Origin: an uncultured Clostridia bacterium | GTDB taxonomy: Bacteria > Bacillota > Clostridia > TANB77 > CAG-508 | Assembly: GCA_947624525.1 (NCBI GenBank) | Contig: CANQKT010000044.1 | Span: 1 to 32,467 of the forward strand | Direction of reading: 5' to 3' | Length of the DNA: 32,467 nucleotides | Shown: positions 6,899 through 13,083 of the stretch, piece after piece | Position numbering within the stretch: the first letter of the stretch is position 1 | Layout of the letters: each line of letters starts with the position of its first letter | The notes under the pieces: generated by a model | The model's input: only the letters and a program-made list of their open reading frames with translations | Told to the model about the DNA's origin: nothing | Databases searched by the model: none | Program-made: the position numbers and the translations under genes

Positions 6899-7348
6899 AT
6901 GGCAGCACAGACACTCGCATTCACGGAAGTGAAGCACTTTGAAACACAGGAGCTTAACCAGCTCAAAAAGAAGACCTACGCAGAGATTTGTTCGCAAATC
7001 AATACAATTTTCTGCGTAACAGAGGAAAAGGCAAGAAGATTTGCCGACATGTACGAGAAAATCATTTCCTATTCTCAGAGAATCACAACGGCTGACGGAA
7101 TTGATGTTTTTGTCGCAAAGATTAAGAGACATCTTATCTGCACTGAGCCAAGCCTGTATTCGATTATGAAGGAACATTATTCTGCTATTGATGAATGTTA
7201 CAAGGATGTTACTGAGATGGGTGGAGAATGCTTCTATAATTTGAGCTTCTTCAACTGGGCAATTGATACAGCAACACCTGTAAAGGAAAAATCATTCATA
7301 GTTCCTAAAATGAGAACAGGATCAAGACTCTTCTATGTCGCTTGCTAA
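6899..7348 (+). CDS. hypothetical 149-residue protein of a GC-shifted cassette
   Basis: Not recognised. The start is the ATG at 6899 (MAAQTLAF), nine bases after a GGAGG site; the upstream frame extension lacks a site. The protein is 149 residues, soluble, with several cysteines but no obvious metal-binding spacing. It shares no visible motif with other genes here. Base use is clearly different from its neighbours: 30 of the 60 bases at 6901-6960 are G or C, with codons such as CTC, CGC and TCG rarely seen elsewhere in the window. It is followed 31 bases later by the second cassette gene; both lie between a consensus promoter and a strong terminator. Recent acquisition from a higher-GC donor is likely. 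Confidence 0.7.
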   Translation: MAAQTLAFTEVKHFETQELNQLKKKTYAEICSQINTIFCVTEEKARRFADMYEKIISYSQRITTADGIDVFVAKIKRHLICTEPSLYSIMKEHYSAIDECYKDVTEMGGECFYNLSFFNWAIDTATPVKEKSFIVPKMRTGSRLFYVAC

Positions 7349-7378
7349 AATCTAAAACAATGAAAAGGAGAATGCAAA

Positions 7379-8161
7379 ATGAAAATGAACAACGCAGAGT
7401 TTACAAAGGCATTTAACAAGACCTATAAAATGGTCGCAACTACAGGGGTTTATTCGATGGAGCTGGCAAATACAATCGGCTATGGTGATGGTGTAAAAGC
7501 CATTGATATGCCGAGAGAGATGTCTGCTTGTGTGGAAAAGTACGGAGGCGGTTGCTGTTTCCATCATTCGTGGAGGCTGATTCACAAGCTCGCTGAAGTA
7601 GGAATTACTGCACACTGGGCTGTTGTACCTGAACCGAATGAAAATGGACGAATTGACCAGAAATGTGTCGTCGTTTATGAAACACCTAATGGCAACAGAT
7701 ATGTAGCTGACATTGTCGAAGACATCAAGGCAGGCGTAAAAGCAATGGACTTTGTTGGTGACAGCTGTAAGTGGGTAAATTCAAGAGGGGAGATTATTAA
7801 TAACTCTCGAATTAACATTTATGAGATGGCGAGAATTAGCGATAATCCAATTGTCTCAGGGTACTTAAAGATTTATCCTAATCCAGATAGTACAATGTTA
7901 TTCGATGAATACCACAAAGTGGACTGTGAGGTAATCAATATGTACGATGATTTTGGAATCGGAATGGCTTCTGAAGATGATTGCACTGAAAATGAGCCGA
8001 TGACAACTAAGCAAGTAGTCAATTTTGAAAACACAATGGCTGATTTTGGTGCACCTACAGGAGAAAAAAATGATGACGATAAACCGACAGGAGATGATGG
8101 TGCAGGTATGGGAATGTCGATAATGGACGGTTACAATAATAAATTGGGATTATCTATGTAA
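7379..8161 (+). CDS. transglutaminase/NAT-like (papain-fold) protein, uncertain
   Basis: A 260-residue protein. Around residues 53-120 the order resembles an arylamine-N-acetyltransferase or transglutaminase-like fold: YGGGCCFHHSWRLIHKLAEV (nucleophile cysteine followed by a helix), GITAHW, then CVVVYETPNGNRYVADI, ending in the expected aspartate. The place where such enzymes usually carry the catalytic histidine (before VVVY) shows KC instead, so activity is doubtful or the alignment is wrong. The C-terminal 50 residues are an acidic, glycine-rich tail (DDDKPTGDDGAG). An AAAAGGAGAA site precedes the ATG at 7379. GC-shifted like its upstream partner, though the shift fades toward the 3' end. 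The fold assignment is a suggestion from motif order only. Confidence 0.6.
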   Translation: MKMNNAEFTKAFNKTYKMVATTGVYSMELANTIGYGDGVKAIDMPREMSACVEKYGGGCCFHHSWRLIHKLAEVGITAHWAVVPEPNENGRIDQKCVVVYETPNGNRYVADIVEDIKAGVKAMDFVGDSCKWVNSRGEIINNSRINIYEMARISDNPIVSGYLKIYPNPDSTMLFDEYHKVDCEVINMYDDFGIGMASEDDCTENEPMTTKQVVNFENTMADFGAPTGEKNDDDKPTGDDGAGMGMSIMDGYNNKLGLSM

Positions 8162-8185
8162 ACAGCTCCATAAATGCTAGGAATA

Positions 8186-8212
8186 AAGAGGACTGGAAAT
8201 TCCGGTCCTCTT
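8186..8212 (+). terminator. hairpin terminator of the GC-shifted cassette
   Basis: Arms AAGAGGACTGGAA and TTCCGGTCCTCTT, 13 bp with one G-T pair, 25 bases after the stop at 8161. No long T-run follows, but stem strength and position support termination. Confidence 0.6.
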
Positions 8213-8225
8213 ATGCTTGAATTAA

Positions 8226-8363
8226 ATTTGTCATATTTGTAAAGCTGAACAGGTTAATGGTAAAGCTAATAATATGGATAATATATCTGATTTTGGTAAA
8301 TTACTACTATTTATATTAGGAGTAGTTCTATTAGTATCTGCAAATAAAAAAATAAGAAAGTAA
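8226..8363 (+). pseudogene. C-terminal fragment of a small membrane protein
   Basis: An open frame after a TAA ends at 8363. It has a polar stretch (AEQVNGKANNMDNISDFG) followed by one transmembrane helix (LLLFILGVVLLVSA) and a basic end (NKKIRK). No start codon with a ribosome binding site exists; an ATG at 8274 would give 29 residues. A degraded remnant is the simplest reading. An imperfect hairpin at 8385-8416 follows. Confidence 0.35.
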
Positions 8364-8384
8364 GATAAATTACAATTAAGAAAA

Positions 8385-8416
8385 AGAACAAATGAGTGTT
8401 GAAATTTCTTTGTTCT
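8385..8416 (+). terminator. possible terminator hairpin
   Basis: Arms AGAACAAA (8385-8392) and TTTGTTCT (8409-8416) with a 16-base loop, followed by CTTATTATAATT. Probably the terminator left behind with the membrane-protein fragment. Confidence 0.4.
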
Positions 8417-8462
8417 CTTATTATAATTATTAAAGAATATAGTAAGTTAAAATAGATAATAG

Positions 8463-8523
8463 AAAAAACATATAAATAAAAGAAAGTAGGAACACCCTAC
8501 TTTCTTTTATTTATATGTTTTTT
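8463..8523 (-). terminator. 28-bp perfect hairpin terminator of the Spo0A-like gene
   Basis: Two perfect 28-bp arms (8463-8490 and 8496-8523) around a five-base loop. The right arm contains the last codons and stop of the Spo0A-like gene. Read on the minus strand the stem ends in a run of T's. It is unusually long for a terminator; being perfectly paired it could also stabilise the mRNA 3' end. Confidence 0.8.
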
Positions 8524-9211
8524 TTAGATATCTAGCTATACTTACAACAAAATTTTTGGCAGATGGATTATAACTAAAAGATGGAGTTAATATATCTTCA
8601 AAATCATTAAAGTTGTTTTCGTGTCTATTAGTAGCTTTTTTTACAGTCCTATAAATCGATTGATATGCAGACCTAGAATTTTTTATATTGCTTTTTGCAG
8701 CTACTTCCTTTATTATATTATCCCAATCTAATTTTGGACTTTCATAAACAATTAATACAGCTGTCTTTATTAATTCTGTATTGTCTGTTGCATCAAATAG
8801 AAAATTTTTTAATATATTATCCAAATCTTCTTCTATTAAGTATCTTTTGTTGGAATCAGCTATCATTTTTATTGTAGCCAACAATTCGGAGGGGGAAACT
8901 GGTTTTTGATAAGACCAGTCAAATTTGGTGCCGTCATGAAGTTTATTTCGCCAGTTTTCTGAACCAGAAACAACAATTATATTATTGTTTTTGGTGTAAC
9001 TATTGATTTTCTTCAATACTTCGATTCCAGAGCAACCGGGCATATCCAAATCTAAGATTAAAACATCTGGTTTGAGATTATTGTAATTATCAATAGCACT
9101 CAATCCATCATAAGAAATATTAATAATTTCAACATCTTTATCTTTAGTTAACATACGAGATAAATATTCTGTATATGGAATATTATCATCAGCTATCATA
9201 AGATTAATCAT
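8507..9211 (-). CDS. Spo0A-like response regulator carried by the element
   Basis: A 234-residue protein. Receiver domain about 1-120: acidic pair D8-D9 in IADDN, phospho-acceptor D54 in LILDLDMPGCSG, S84 region VVSGSEN, and K in SYQKP. The C-terminal domain (about 128-234) follows the Spo0A effector layout: a helix with TAVLIVYESP (Spo0A: EAISMVYNDI), then AAKSNIKNSRSAYQSIYRTVKKA at the place of Spo0A's TTASRVERAIRHAIE recognition helix, then a final helix. It is shorter than Spo0A (about 267) because of a short linker, and it diverges in recognition-helix residues, so a changed DNA target is expected. The start is the ATG at 9211, nine bases after AGGAGGG; a 28-codon upstream extension is rejected. 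Divergent from the split sigma gene across a control region rich in repeats. Inference: reads phosphate from the host sporulation relay and regulates element genes. Confidence 0.8.
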   Translation of the reverse strand: MINLMIADDNIPYTEYLSRMLTKDKDVEIINISYDGLSAIDNYNNLKPDVLILDLDMPGCSGIEVLKKINSYTKNNNIIVVSGSENWRNKLHDGTKFDWSYQKPVSPSELLATIKMIADSNKRYLIEEDLDNILKNFLFDATDNTELIKTAVLIVYESPKLDWDNIIKEVAAKSNIKNSRSAYQSIYRTVKKATNRHENNFNDFEDILTPSFSYNPSAKNFVVSIARYLKKTYK

Positions 9212-9266
9212 TCTTATACACCCTCCTAATAATAGTATTCTATATGTTAACATCATATATATACAT

Positions 9267-9295
9267 AATATATCACAGAATTTGTCATTTTTCAA
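9267..9295 (-). promoter_or_regulatory. promoter of the Spo0A-like gene, with an 0A-box-like site
   Basis: On the minus strand: TTGAAA (9290-9295), 17-bp spacer, TATATT (9267-9272), preceded by TGA as an extended -10. The spacer carries TGACAAA, one mismatch from the Spo0A box TGNCGAA, so host Spo0A or the encoded paralogue might bind here. Confidence 0.6.
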
Positions 9296-9313
9296 TGGAT
9301 TTTTGAAGAATTT

Positions 9314-9337
9314 AAAATTAAGGAATTCCTTAATTTT
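9314..9337. promoter_or_regulatory. 24-bp perfect palindrome in the divergent control region
   Basis: A perfect palindrome with no spacer, centred on GGAATTCC, between the Spo0A-like gene promoter and the TGTA array. It is symmetrical enough for a dimeric repressor. No T-run or transcript context supports a terminator. Confidence 0.5.
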
Positions 9338-9361
9338 ACTTATGTTATAGGCATACTTCTC

Positions 9362-9417
9362 TGTAAAAAAGTGTAAAAAAGTGTAAATTCTTGTAATAAA
9401 GTGTATTTTTTTGTAAA
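9362..9417. promoter_or_regulatory. six TGTA motifs in 10-bp phase, candidate tandem regulator boxes
   Basis: TGTA occurs at 9362, 9372, 9382, 9392, 9402 and 9412, exactly 10 bp apart. The first two units are identical (TGTAAAAAAG) and the later ones degenerate. All motifs face the same side of the helix. Spo0A is known to bind tandem 7-bp boxes spaced 10 bp centre to centre; TGTAAAA differs from TGTCGAA at two positions. A TATAAA at 9443-9448 without a decent -35 follows, as expected for an activator-dependent promoter of the sigma operon (inference). Confidence 0.6.
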
Positions 9418-9588
9418 TTTTTTGCTTTTCATTCTACAGGATTATAAAATTTCCTTAGACAAAAGTTTATTTTAAGGGAAGTATTTAATGTACACGAAAG
9501 ACTATTGAAGTACAAATGATCTTTTTATAAAATAAATTTTTGTTGTGTTAGGAGGGATGGAATATTAATATTATGTAATTGGAATTAA

Positions 9589-9638
9589 CAACTTCCTTTA
9601 ATTTAAACTTTTGCCGAGTTTGAATTTGGAGGAAGTTG
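9589..9638 (+). promoter_or_regulatory. leader hairpin sequestering the sigma gene's Shine-Dalgarno
   Basis: Arm CAACTTCCT (9589-9597) pairs perfectly with AGGAAGTTG (9630-9638), which overlaps the GGAGG (9628-9632) used by the ATG at 9640. Inner segments AAACT (9605-9609) and AGTTT (9617-9621) pair as well. A second strong site, AGGAGGG at 9550-9556, heads no gene and could pair with CTTCCT instead, freeing the real site. Looks like translational control. Confidence 0.6.
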
Positions 9639-9639
9639 A

Positions 9640-10071
9640 ATGGAAAGGAAAAATTACTTAGAAGAAGATTTAACAAAAGAAGAAAAACTTTATTTTGAAA
9701 AAGCAGTAGTATCTGCTAGAAGATTATACATAAGAAAAAATTATAAATTCTTGACAACATCAACAACAGAATTAACAGAGAATCTTCTTGATGAAGGAGA
9801 TTCTGTATTAGATATTGTTATAAAAAAATGTTTAAGAGAAATTAATTCTGCTATTGAGTTTGAAAAAGAGTTTTCAAATGATAAATTATATGATTTTGTA
9901 AAAGCATTGTCTTTAGATGAAAAGATGATGCTTTTTTCGTTGTTTAAGAAAAATAAAAGTATTCGTTCTTATGCAAAAGAAAAGGGGTTAGATAAAAATA
10001 CTGTAAAGAGAAGAAGAGATAAATTATTAAAAGTAATTAAAAATATTATAGGAGATGATGGCAATGTTTAA
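9640..10071 (+). CDS. sigma-70-like factor, region-4 half of a split sigma
   Basis: A 143-residue protein of the kind found in Tn916-type elements. A helical N-terminus (LTKEEKLYFEKAV..ARRLYIRKNY) is followed at about 85-140 by a region-4 helix-turn-helix: LYDFVKALSLDEKMMLFSLF, then SIRSYAKEKGLDKNTVKRRR as turn and recognition helix. The canonical region 2 (-10 recognition) is missing but is supplied by the short overlapping gene that follows. Known: split sigma pairs such as Bacillus YvrI/YvrHa and the orf7/orf8 pair of Tn916 work together. The ribosome binding site GGAGG lies seven bases upstream of the ATG and is buried in the hairpin at 9589-9638. Likely controlled by the TGTA array; probable targets are the genes downstream to the recombinases (inference). 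Confidence 0.8.
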   Translation: MERKNYLEEDLTKEEKLYFEKAVVSARRLYIRKNYKFLTTSTTELTENLLDEGDSVLDIVIKKCLREINSAIEFEKEFSNDKLYDFVKALSLDEKMMLFSLFKKNKSIRSYAKEKGLDKNTVKRRRDKLLKVIKNIIGDDGNV

Positions 10072-10237
10072 TAATTTTAATTTAAGTGATGATGAAATTA
10101 TATTTTTATTTGAGAAATATAAACCATTGATATTAAAGGCATCAAGTATTAATTTTAAGTACGATGAAGACTTAAATCAAGAAATAAAAGAGTATCTATT
10201 TAGAGTTTTAACAAAAGGTAGAAAAAGAAAAAATTAA
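10064..10237 (+). CDS. sigma region-2-like small protein, partner of the split sigma
   Basis: A 57-residue protein with the pattern FLFEKYKPLILKASSINFKYDEDLNQEIKEYL, typical of the helix-turn-helix partner (Tn916 orf8 type) that carries the core-binding, region-1.2/2-like part of a split sigma factor, ending in a basic tail. It overlaps the upstream gene by eight bases. The ATG at 10064 is preferred because AGGAG lies nine bases before it; ATGs at 10055 and 10058 are too close. Overlap implies translational coupling and a fixed ratio of the two halves. Confidence 0.7.
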   Translation: MFNNFNLSDDEIIFLFEKYKPLILKASSINFKYDEDLNQEIKEYLFRVLTKGRKRKN

Positions 10238-10324
10238 AAAAATTATAAAAATTTTTCAAAAATGCATACACTTTGAAAAAAATATGTATTCTTATGTGCA
10301 AATCTGATGAAGGAGGAGATACAT

Positions 10325-10558
10325 ATGGATACAGAAAATCAAAAAAAGATTACAATAGAAGAAGCTATAACATATGCAAAAGCAATGGTATTTCAATTTA
10401 AGAACAGTGGAAGAGAAGAACTAACTGCAGATTATATTGAAAATACAATGAGAGATTTTTCTAATTGGAAACAGCAGGACATAATAAAACTCTTGGCAAG
10501 ACAGTTGAAAACAACCAAAAAGAAAAAAGTTAATAAAAATACACAGCAAGATAAATAG
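10325..10558 (+). CDS. small basic helical protein, unknown (possible excision accessory)
   Basis: A 77-residue protein; the ATG at 10325 lies six bases after AAGGAGGAG. It has a helical body (IEEAITYAKAMVFQFKNSG, then ADYIENTMRDF and DIIKLLARQL) and ends in a lysine-rich tail (KTTKKKKVNKN), suggesting nucleic-acid contact. Not recognised. Position between the sigma pair and the recombinases, small size and basic tail make it one candidate for a recombination directionality factor, but nothing in the sequence proves that. Its last codons form the left arm of the stem-loop at 10545-10582. Confidence 0.6.
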   Translation: MDTENQKKITIEEAITYAKAMVFQFKNSGREELTADYIENTMRDFSNWKQQDIIKLLARQLKTTKKKKVNKNTQQDK

Positions 10559-10582
10559 AGCAAAAACTCTATTTGTCTTGCT
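10545..10582. promoter_or_regulatory. 16-bp stem-loop at the end of the small basic gene
   Basis: Arms at 10545-10560 (AGCAAGATAAATAGAG) and 10567-10582 pair over 16 bp with one G-U and a six-base loop. No T-run follows in either direction, so it is more likely an mRNA 3' stabiliser, a processing site or a weak terminator than a normal intrinsic one. Confidence 0.5.
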
Positions 10583-10627
10583 ATGTCAAAAAGTTGTTAG
10601 CAAAAAATCAACCAAACAGGAGTATGT

Positions 10628-11056
10628 ATGAAAAATAAAGAAAAGATAGAAGAGTTATATTTTAAAAATGGGTATAGTCAGAAAGCAATTGCTGATGAGC
10701 TTGGTGTATCTAGTCAGTATGTAAATAAAGTTATTGTAAATAATGAAAATTATTTATCAGAAAAAAATAAAAGAAAAGAATTAAATTCAGAAAAACATAA
10801 GCAGAATACGATTGATTATATATATAGAAAAAGAGCTTCAGCAGGAATAGATGTTGTGTATGAACAGGTGAAAAGTTTGCACAAACAGGATGTACAAGTG
10901 TTGTCAGGAGGCAAAAGACCAATATCAGATAGAGCTTATAGAGATTGGAATAAATCAGCTTTTAAATATAATGAGAAAACTAAAACATATAACCTAGAAA
11001 AAGGCTTAAATGCTGGGGTTGATGTTCCAAAGAGAATAAAGTGGACAACTTTTTAA
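10628..11056 (+). CDS. helix-turn-helix DNA-binding protein, 142 residues
   Basis: N-terminal sigma-region-4/transposase-like helix-turn-helix at about 5-38: KIEELYFKNGYSQKAIADEL then GVSSQYVNKVIVNN. The C-terminal 100 residues are basic and polar (HKQNTIDYIYRKRASAGIDV, VPKRIKWTTF) with no recognised domain. Start ATG at 10628 after CAGGAGTATGT. It lies between the small basic gene and the recombinase block, all on the plus strand, so it may be a transcriptional regulator of the recombinases or a recombination accessory factor. The exact role is unknown. Confidence 0.7.
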   Translation: MKNKEKIEELYFKNGYSQKAIADELGVSSQYVNKVIVNNENYLSEKNKRKELNSEKHKQNTIDYIYRKRASAGIDVVYEQVKSLHKQDVQVLSGGKRPISDRAYRDWNKSAFKYNEKTKTYNLEKGLNAGVDVPKRIKWTTF

Positions 11057-11113
11057 TTATAATTGTAATAATTTTTTTACGGTCACAATATAAATTAAAA
11101 AGAGGTGGACAAG

Positions 11114-11272
11114 ATGGAAAGTATATTAAATAAAATTGATATAAATACTATAAAAAAATTTGAAGATTCAATATATGAAACATTAACATTCTTTTTAATT
11201 AAATCAGCAACAAATCAAGAAATTTTGAACAAAGAAGAAAGTTCATACTTATTACATAATATAGATTTATAA
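11114..11272 (+). CDS. small 52-residue protein upstream of recombinase 1
   Basis: A short frame beginning MESILNKIDINTIKKFEDS and ending LLHNIDL, with AGAGGTGG upstream of the ATG at 11114. Its stop is 15 bases before the first recombinase gene, so the two are almost certainly translated from one mRNA. Helical, no known motif. Its tight link to the recombinase makes it another candidate directionality factor (inference). Confidence 0.6.
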   Translation: MESILNKIDINTIKKFEDSIYETLTFFLIKSATNQEILNKEESSYLLHNIDL

Positions 11273-11287
11273 TAAGGGGAAGGTTAT

Positions 11288-12922
11288 ATGGATTTATTTA
11301 CAATTAGAAGAGAGTTGATGGCAGGTAAATCTATATATGATTTGCCATTAAGAGTAACACATTATTCAAGAGTTTCAACTGATAAGGAACAACAGAAAAC
11401 TTCATTAGTAAATCAAGATACTTTTTATGAGCAAAAGATTTTATCAATTCCGAATTGGACTCTAGTGAAAGGTTACACAGATAACGGAATTACAGGAACA
11501 TCTACTAAGAAGAGAAATGATTTTAATGAAATGATTGAAGATGGTTTAAATGATAAATTCGATTTAATTTTAACAAAAGAAGTCTGCAGGTTTGCTAGAA
11601 ATACATTAGATACATTACAAATAACTAGACAGTTATTATCTAAAGGAATTGGTGTGTTATTTGAATTGGATAACATTAATACTCTGGAAACAGAGGGAGA
11701 ATTAAGATTAACAATAATGGCATCACTTGCCCAAGATGAAAGTAGAAGAACATCAGAAAGAACTAAATTCGGATTTGCGAGAGCAATAGAAAAAGGCAGA
11801 GTATTAGGTAATGATTCAATATGGGGATATAAAAAAGATAAGTGTAAATTGGTTATTATTGAGGAAGAAGCATATATTGTAAGACGAATTTATGAAATAT
11901 ACTCAACTGGTAAAATAGGTATAAGAAAAGTGGGAGATGAACTAGCAAAAGAAGGAATACTCACTAAAGAAGGAAAAAAGTTTGCTTATTCTACAGTAAA
12001 AAGTATATTAACAAATTCAAAATATAAAGGTTTTTATTGTGGAGGAAAAACACAAACAATAGACTTTATAAGTAAACAAAAAGCATATCTTGATAAAAGT
12101 GAATGGACTGAATATAAAGCAGAGGAAGATATAGTACCTGCCATAGTAGATGAAAAACTTTGGGATAAATGTAATTCTATTTTAAATAGAAGAAGTGAAA
12201 AAGCTAAAAGTGATTGTAAATCTGGTTATGATAATAAGTATAAATATTCAGGAAAAATATTTTGTAAAAAAGATGGAAACACATATTGGAGAACATTAAG
12301 CAGAAATAAAGAATTATGGCAATGTGCATTATATAAAAAAGATGGAAATAAAGGTTGCAAAGATAATGTGAATTTATATACTAAGAGCTTAGATGAAATC
12401 CTTAAGAATATATTTAATCAATTATTTATAAATAAAAAAACATTTGTTGATAATTTAATAAATAATTGTGTAGATATATTAAAAGACTTTTCTTCAGAAG
12501 ATGATATAAAAAAGAAAGAATCAGAGTTGGAGGTACTAAATAAGGAAAAGAAAAAACTGATAAATTTATTTACTAAAGACCTGATAACTGAAAAGGAATT
12601 TGAAGAGGCTAATAATGAATACAATGGAAAAATAGAAGTTATAAAAACACAATATGATGATTTAGTAAAATTAAGAGATTCTAGAGATAATGATAAAATA
12701 CAAGACAAATTAAGACAATCATTTGAAAAAGATTTAGAATTTTATAACGGAATGCCTGATGAAATGGTTGAGGCTATTCTTGATAAAGTAACAGTTGAGA
12801 AACTTACAGAGGATGGTCTGGCTAATTTAGAAATTATATTAAATATTGGAACTACAGTTAATGTTTTATATAAAAAAGGCAAAATAGTAAATCAAACAGA
12901 AGATATTAAAATGGCTAGTTAA
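11288..12922 (+). CDS. large serine recombinase 1
   Basis: 544 residues with the full large-serine-recombinase layout. Resolvase domain about 23-170: HYSRVSTDKEQQ with nucleophile S30, then CRFARNTLDTL and LAQDESRRTSERTKFG. Recombinase DNA-binding domain about 185-290 (KVGDELAKEGI, STVKSILTNSKYKGFYCG). Zinc-ribbon-type domain with cysteines about 310-360 (GKIFCKKDG, WQCALYKKDGNKGC). Coiled coil about 400-470, then a C-terminal beta tail. AAGGGGAAGG precedes the ATG. Catalyses integration or excision by double-strand cleavage with a 5' phosphoserine link. Closely related to recombinase 2; near-identical DNA in the catalytic part, divergent in the C-terminal half. Confidence 0.93.
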   Translation: MDLFTIRRELMAGKSIYDLPLRVTHYSRVSTDKEQQKTSLVNQDTFYEQKILSIPNWTLVKGYTDNGITGTSTKKRNDFNEMIEDGLNDKFDLILTKEVCRFARNTLDTLQITRQLLSKGIGVLFELDNINTLETEGELRLTIMASLAQDESRRTSERTKFGFARAIEKGRVLGNDSIWGYKKDKCKLVIIEEEAYIVRRIYEIYSTGKIGIRKVGDELAKEGILTKEGKKFAYSTVKSILTNSKYKGFYCGGKTQTIDFISKQKAYLDKSEWTEYKAEEDIVPAIVDEKLWDKCNSILNRRSEKAKSDCKSGYDNKYKYSGKIFCKKDGNTYWRTLSRNKELWQCALYKKDGNKGCKDNVNLYTKSLDEILKNIFNQLFINKKTFVDNLINNCVDILKDFSSEDDIKKKESELEVLNKEKKKLINLFTKDLITEKEFEEANNEYNGKIEVIKTQYDDLVKLRDSRDNDKIQDKLRQSFEKDLEFYNGMPDEMVEAILDKVTVEKLTEDGLANLEIILNIGTTVNVLYKKGKIVNQTEDIKMAS

Positions 12923-12942
12923 TTAAATATAAATACATATAA

Positions 12943-13000
12943 AAAACACTTTATAAATAGTTACTAATATATAGTAACAGGAATGTTTATAAAGTGTTTT
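12943..13000 (+). terminator. compound hairpin after recombinase 1
   Basis: Outer 15-bp arms (12943-12957 and 12986-13000, AAAACACTTTATAAA and complement) enclose a second stem GTTACTA / TAGTAAC (12960-12966, 12972-12978). It ends in TTTT-AATTT. Most likely the terminator of recombinase 1; the two-stem shape leaves room for a recombinase or regulator site. Confidence 0.65.
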
Positions 13001-13019
13001 AATTTATGCTCTAAAACTA

Positions 13020-13048
13020 TTGACAATGAGCTTTTATAGAGTTACAAC
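13020..13048 (+). promoter_or_regulatory. possible promoter of recombinase 2 (TTGACA-17-TACAAC)
   Basis: Consensus -35 TTGACA at 13020-13025, a 17-bp spacer and a weaker TACAAC at 13043-13048, 35 bases before the ATG at 13084. With the terminator just upstream this would give recombinase 2 its own control. Confidence 0.45.
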
Positions 13049-13083
13049 ACAAGAGTGATATATTAATAGTTGGGAGTGATTTT

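Noticed and set aside
9211..9295. Longer start for the Spo0A-like protein
   Set aside because: The extra 28 codons overlap the promoter and lack a ribosome binding site, while ATG 9211 has AGGAGGG at good spacing and matches the receiver-domain start.
9362..9417. CRISPR-like or VNTR repeat
   Set aside because: Unit length is 10 bp with decaying sequence and no spacers or cas genes; phase with the helix fits protein-binding sites better.
10545..10582. Intrinsic terminator before the HTH gene
   Set aside because: The stem is strong but neither side is followed by a T-run, so I list it only as a stem-loop.
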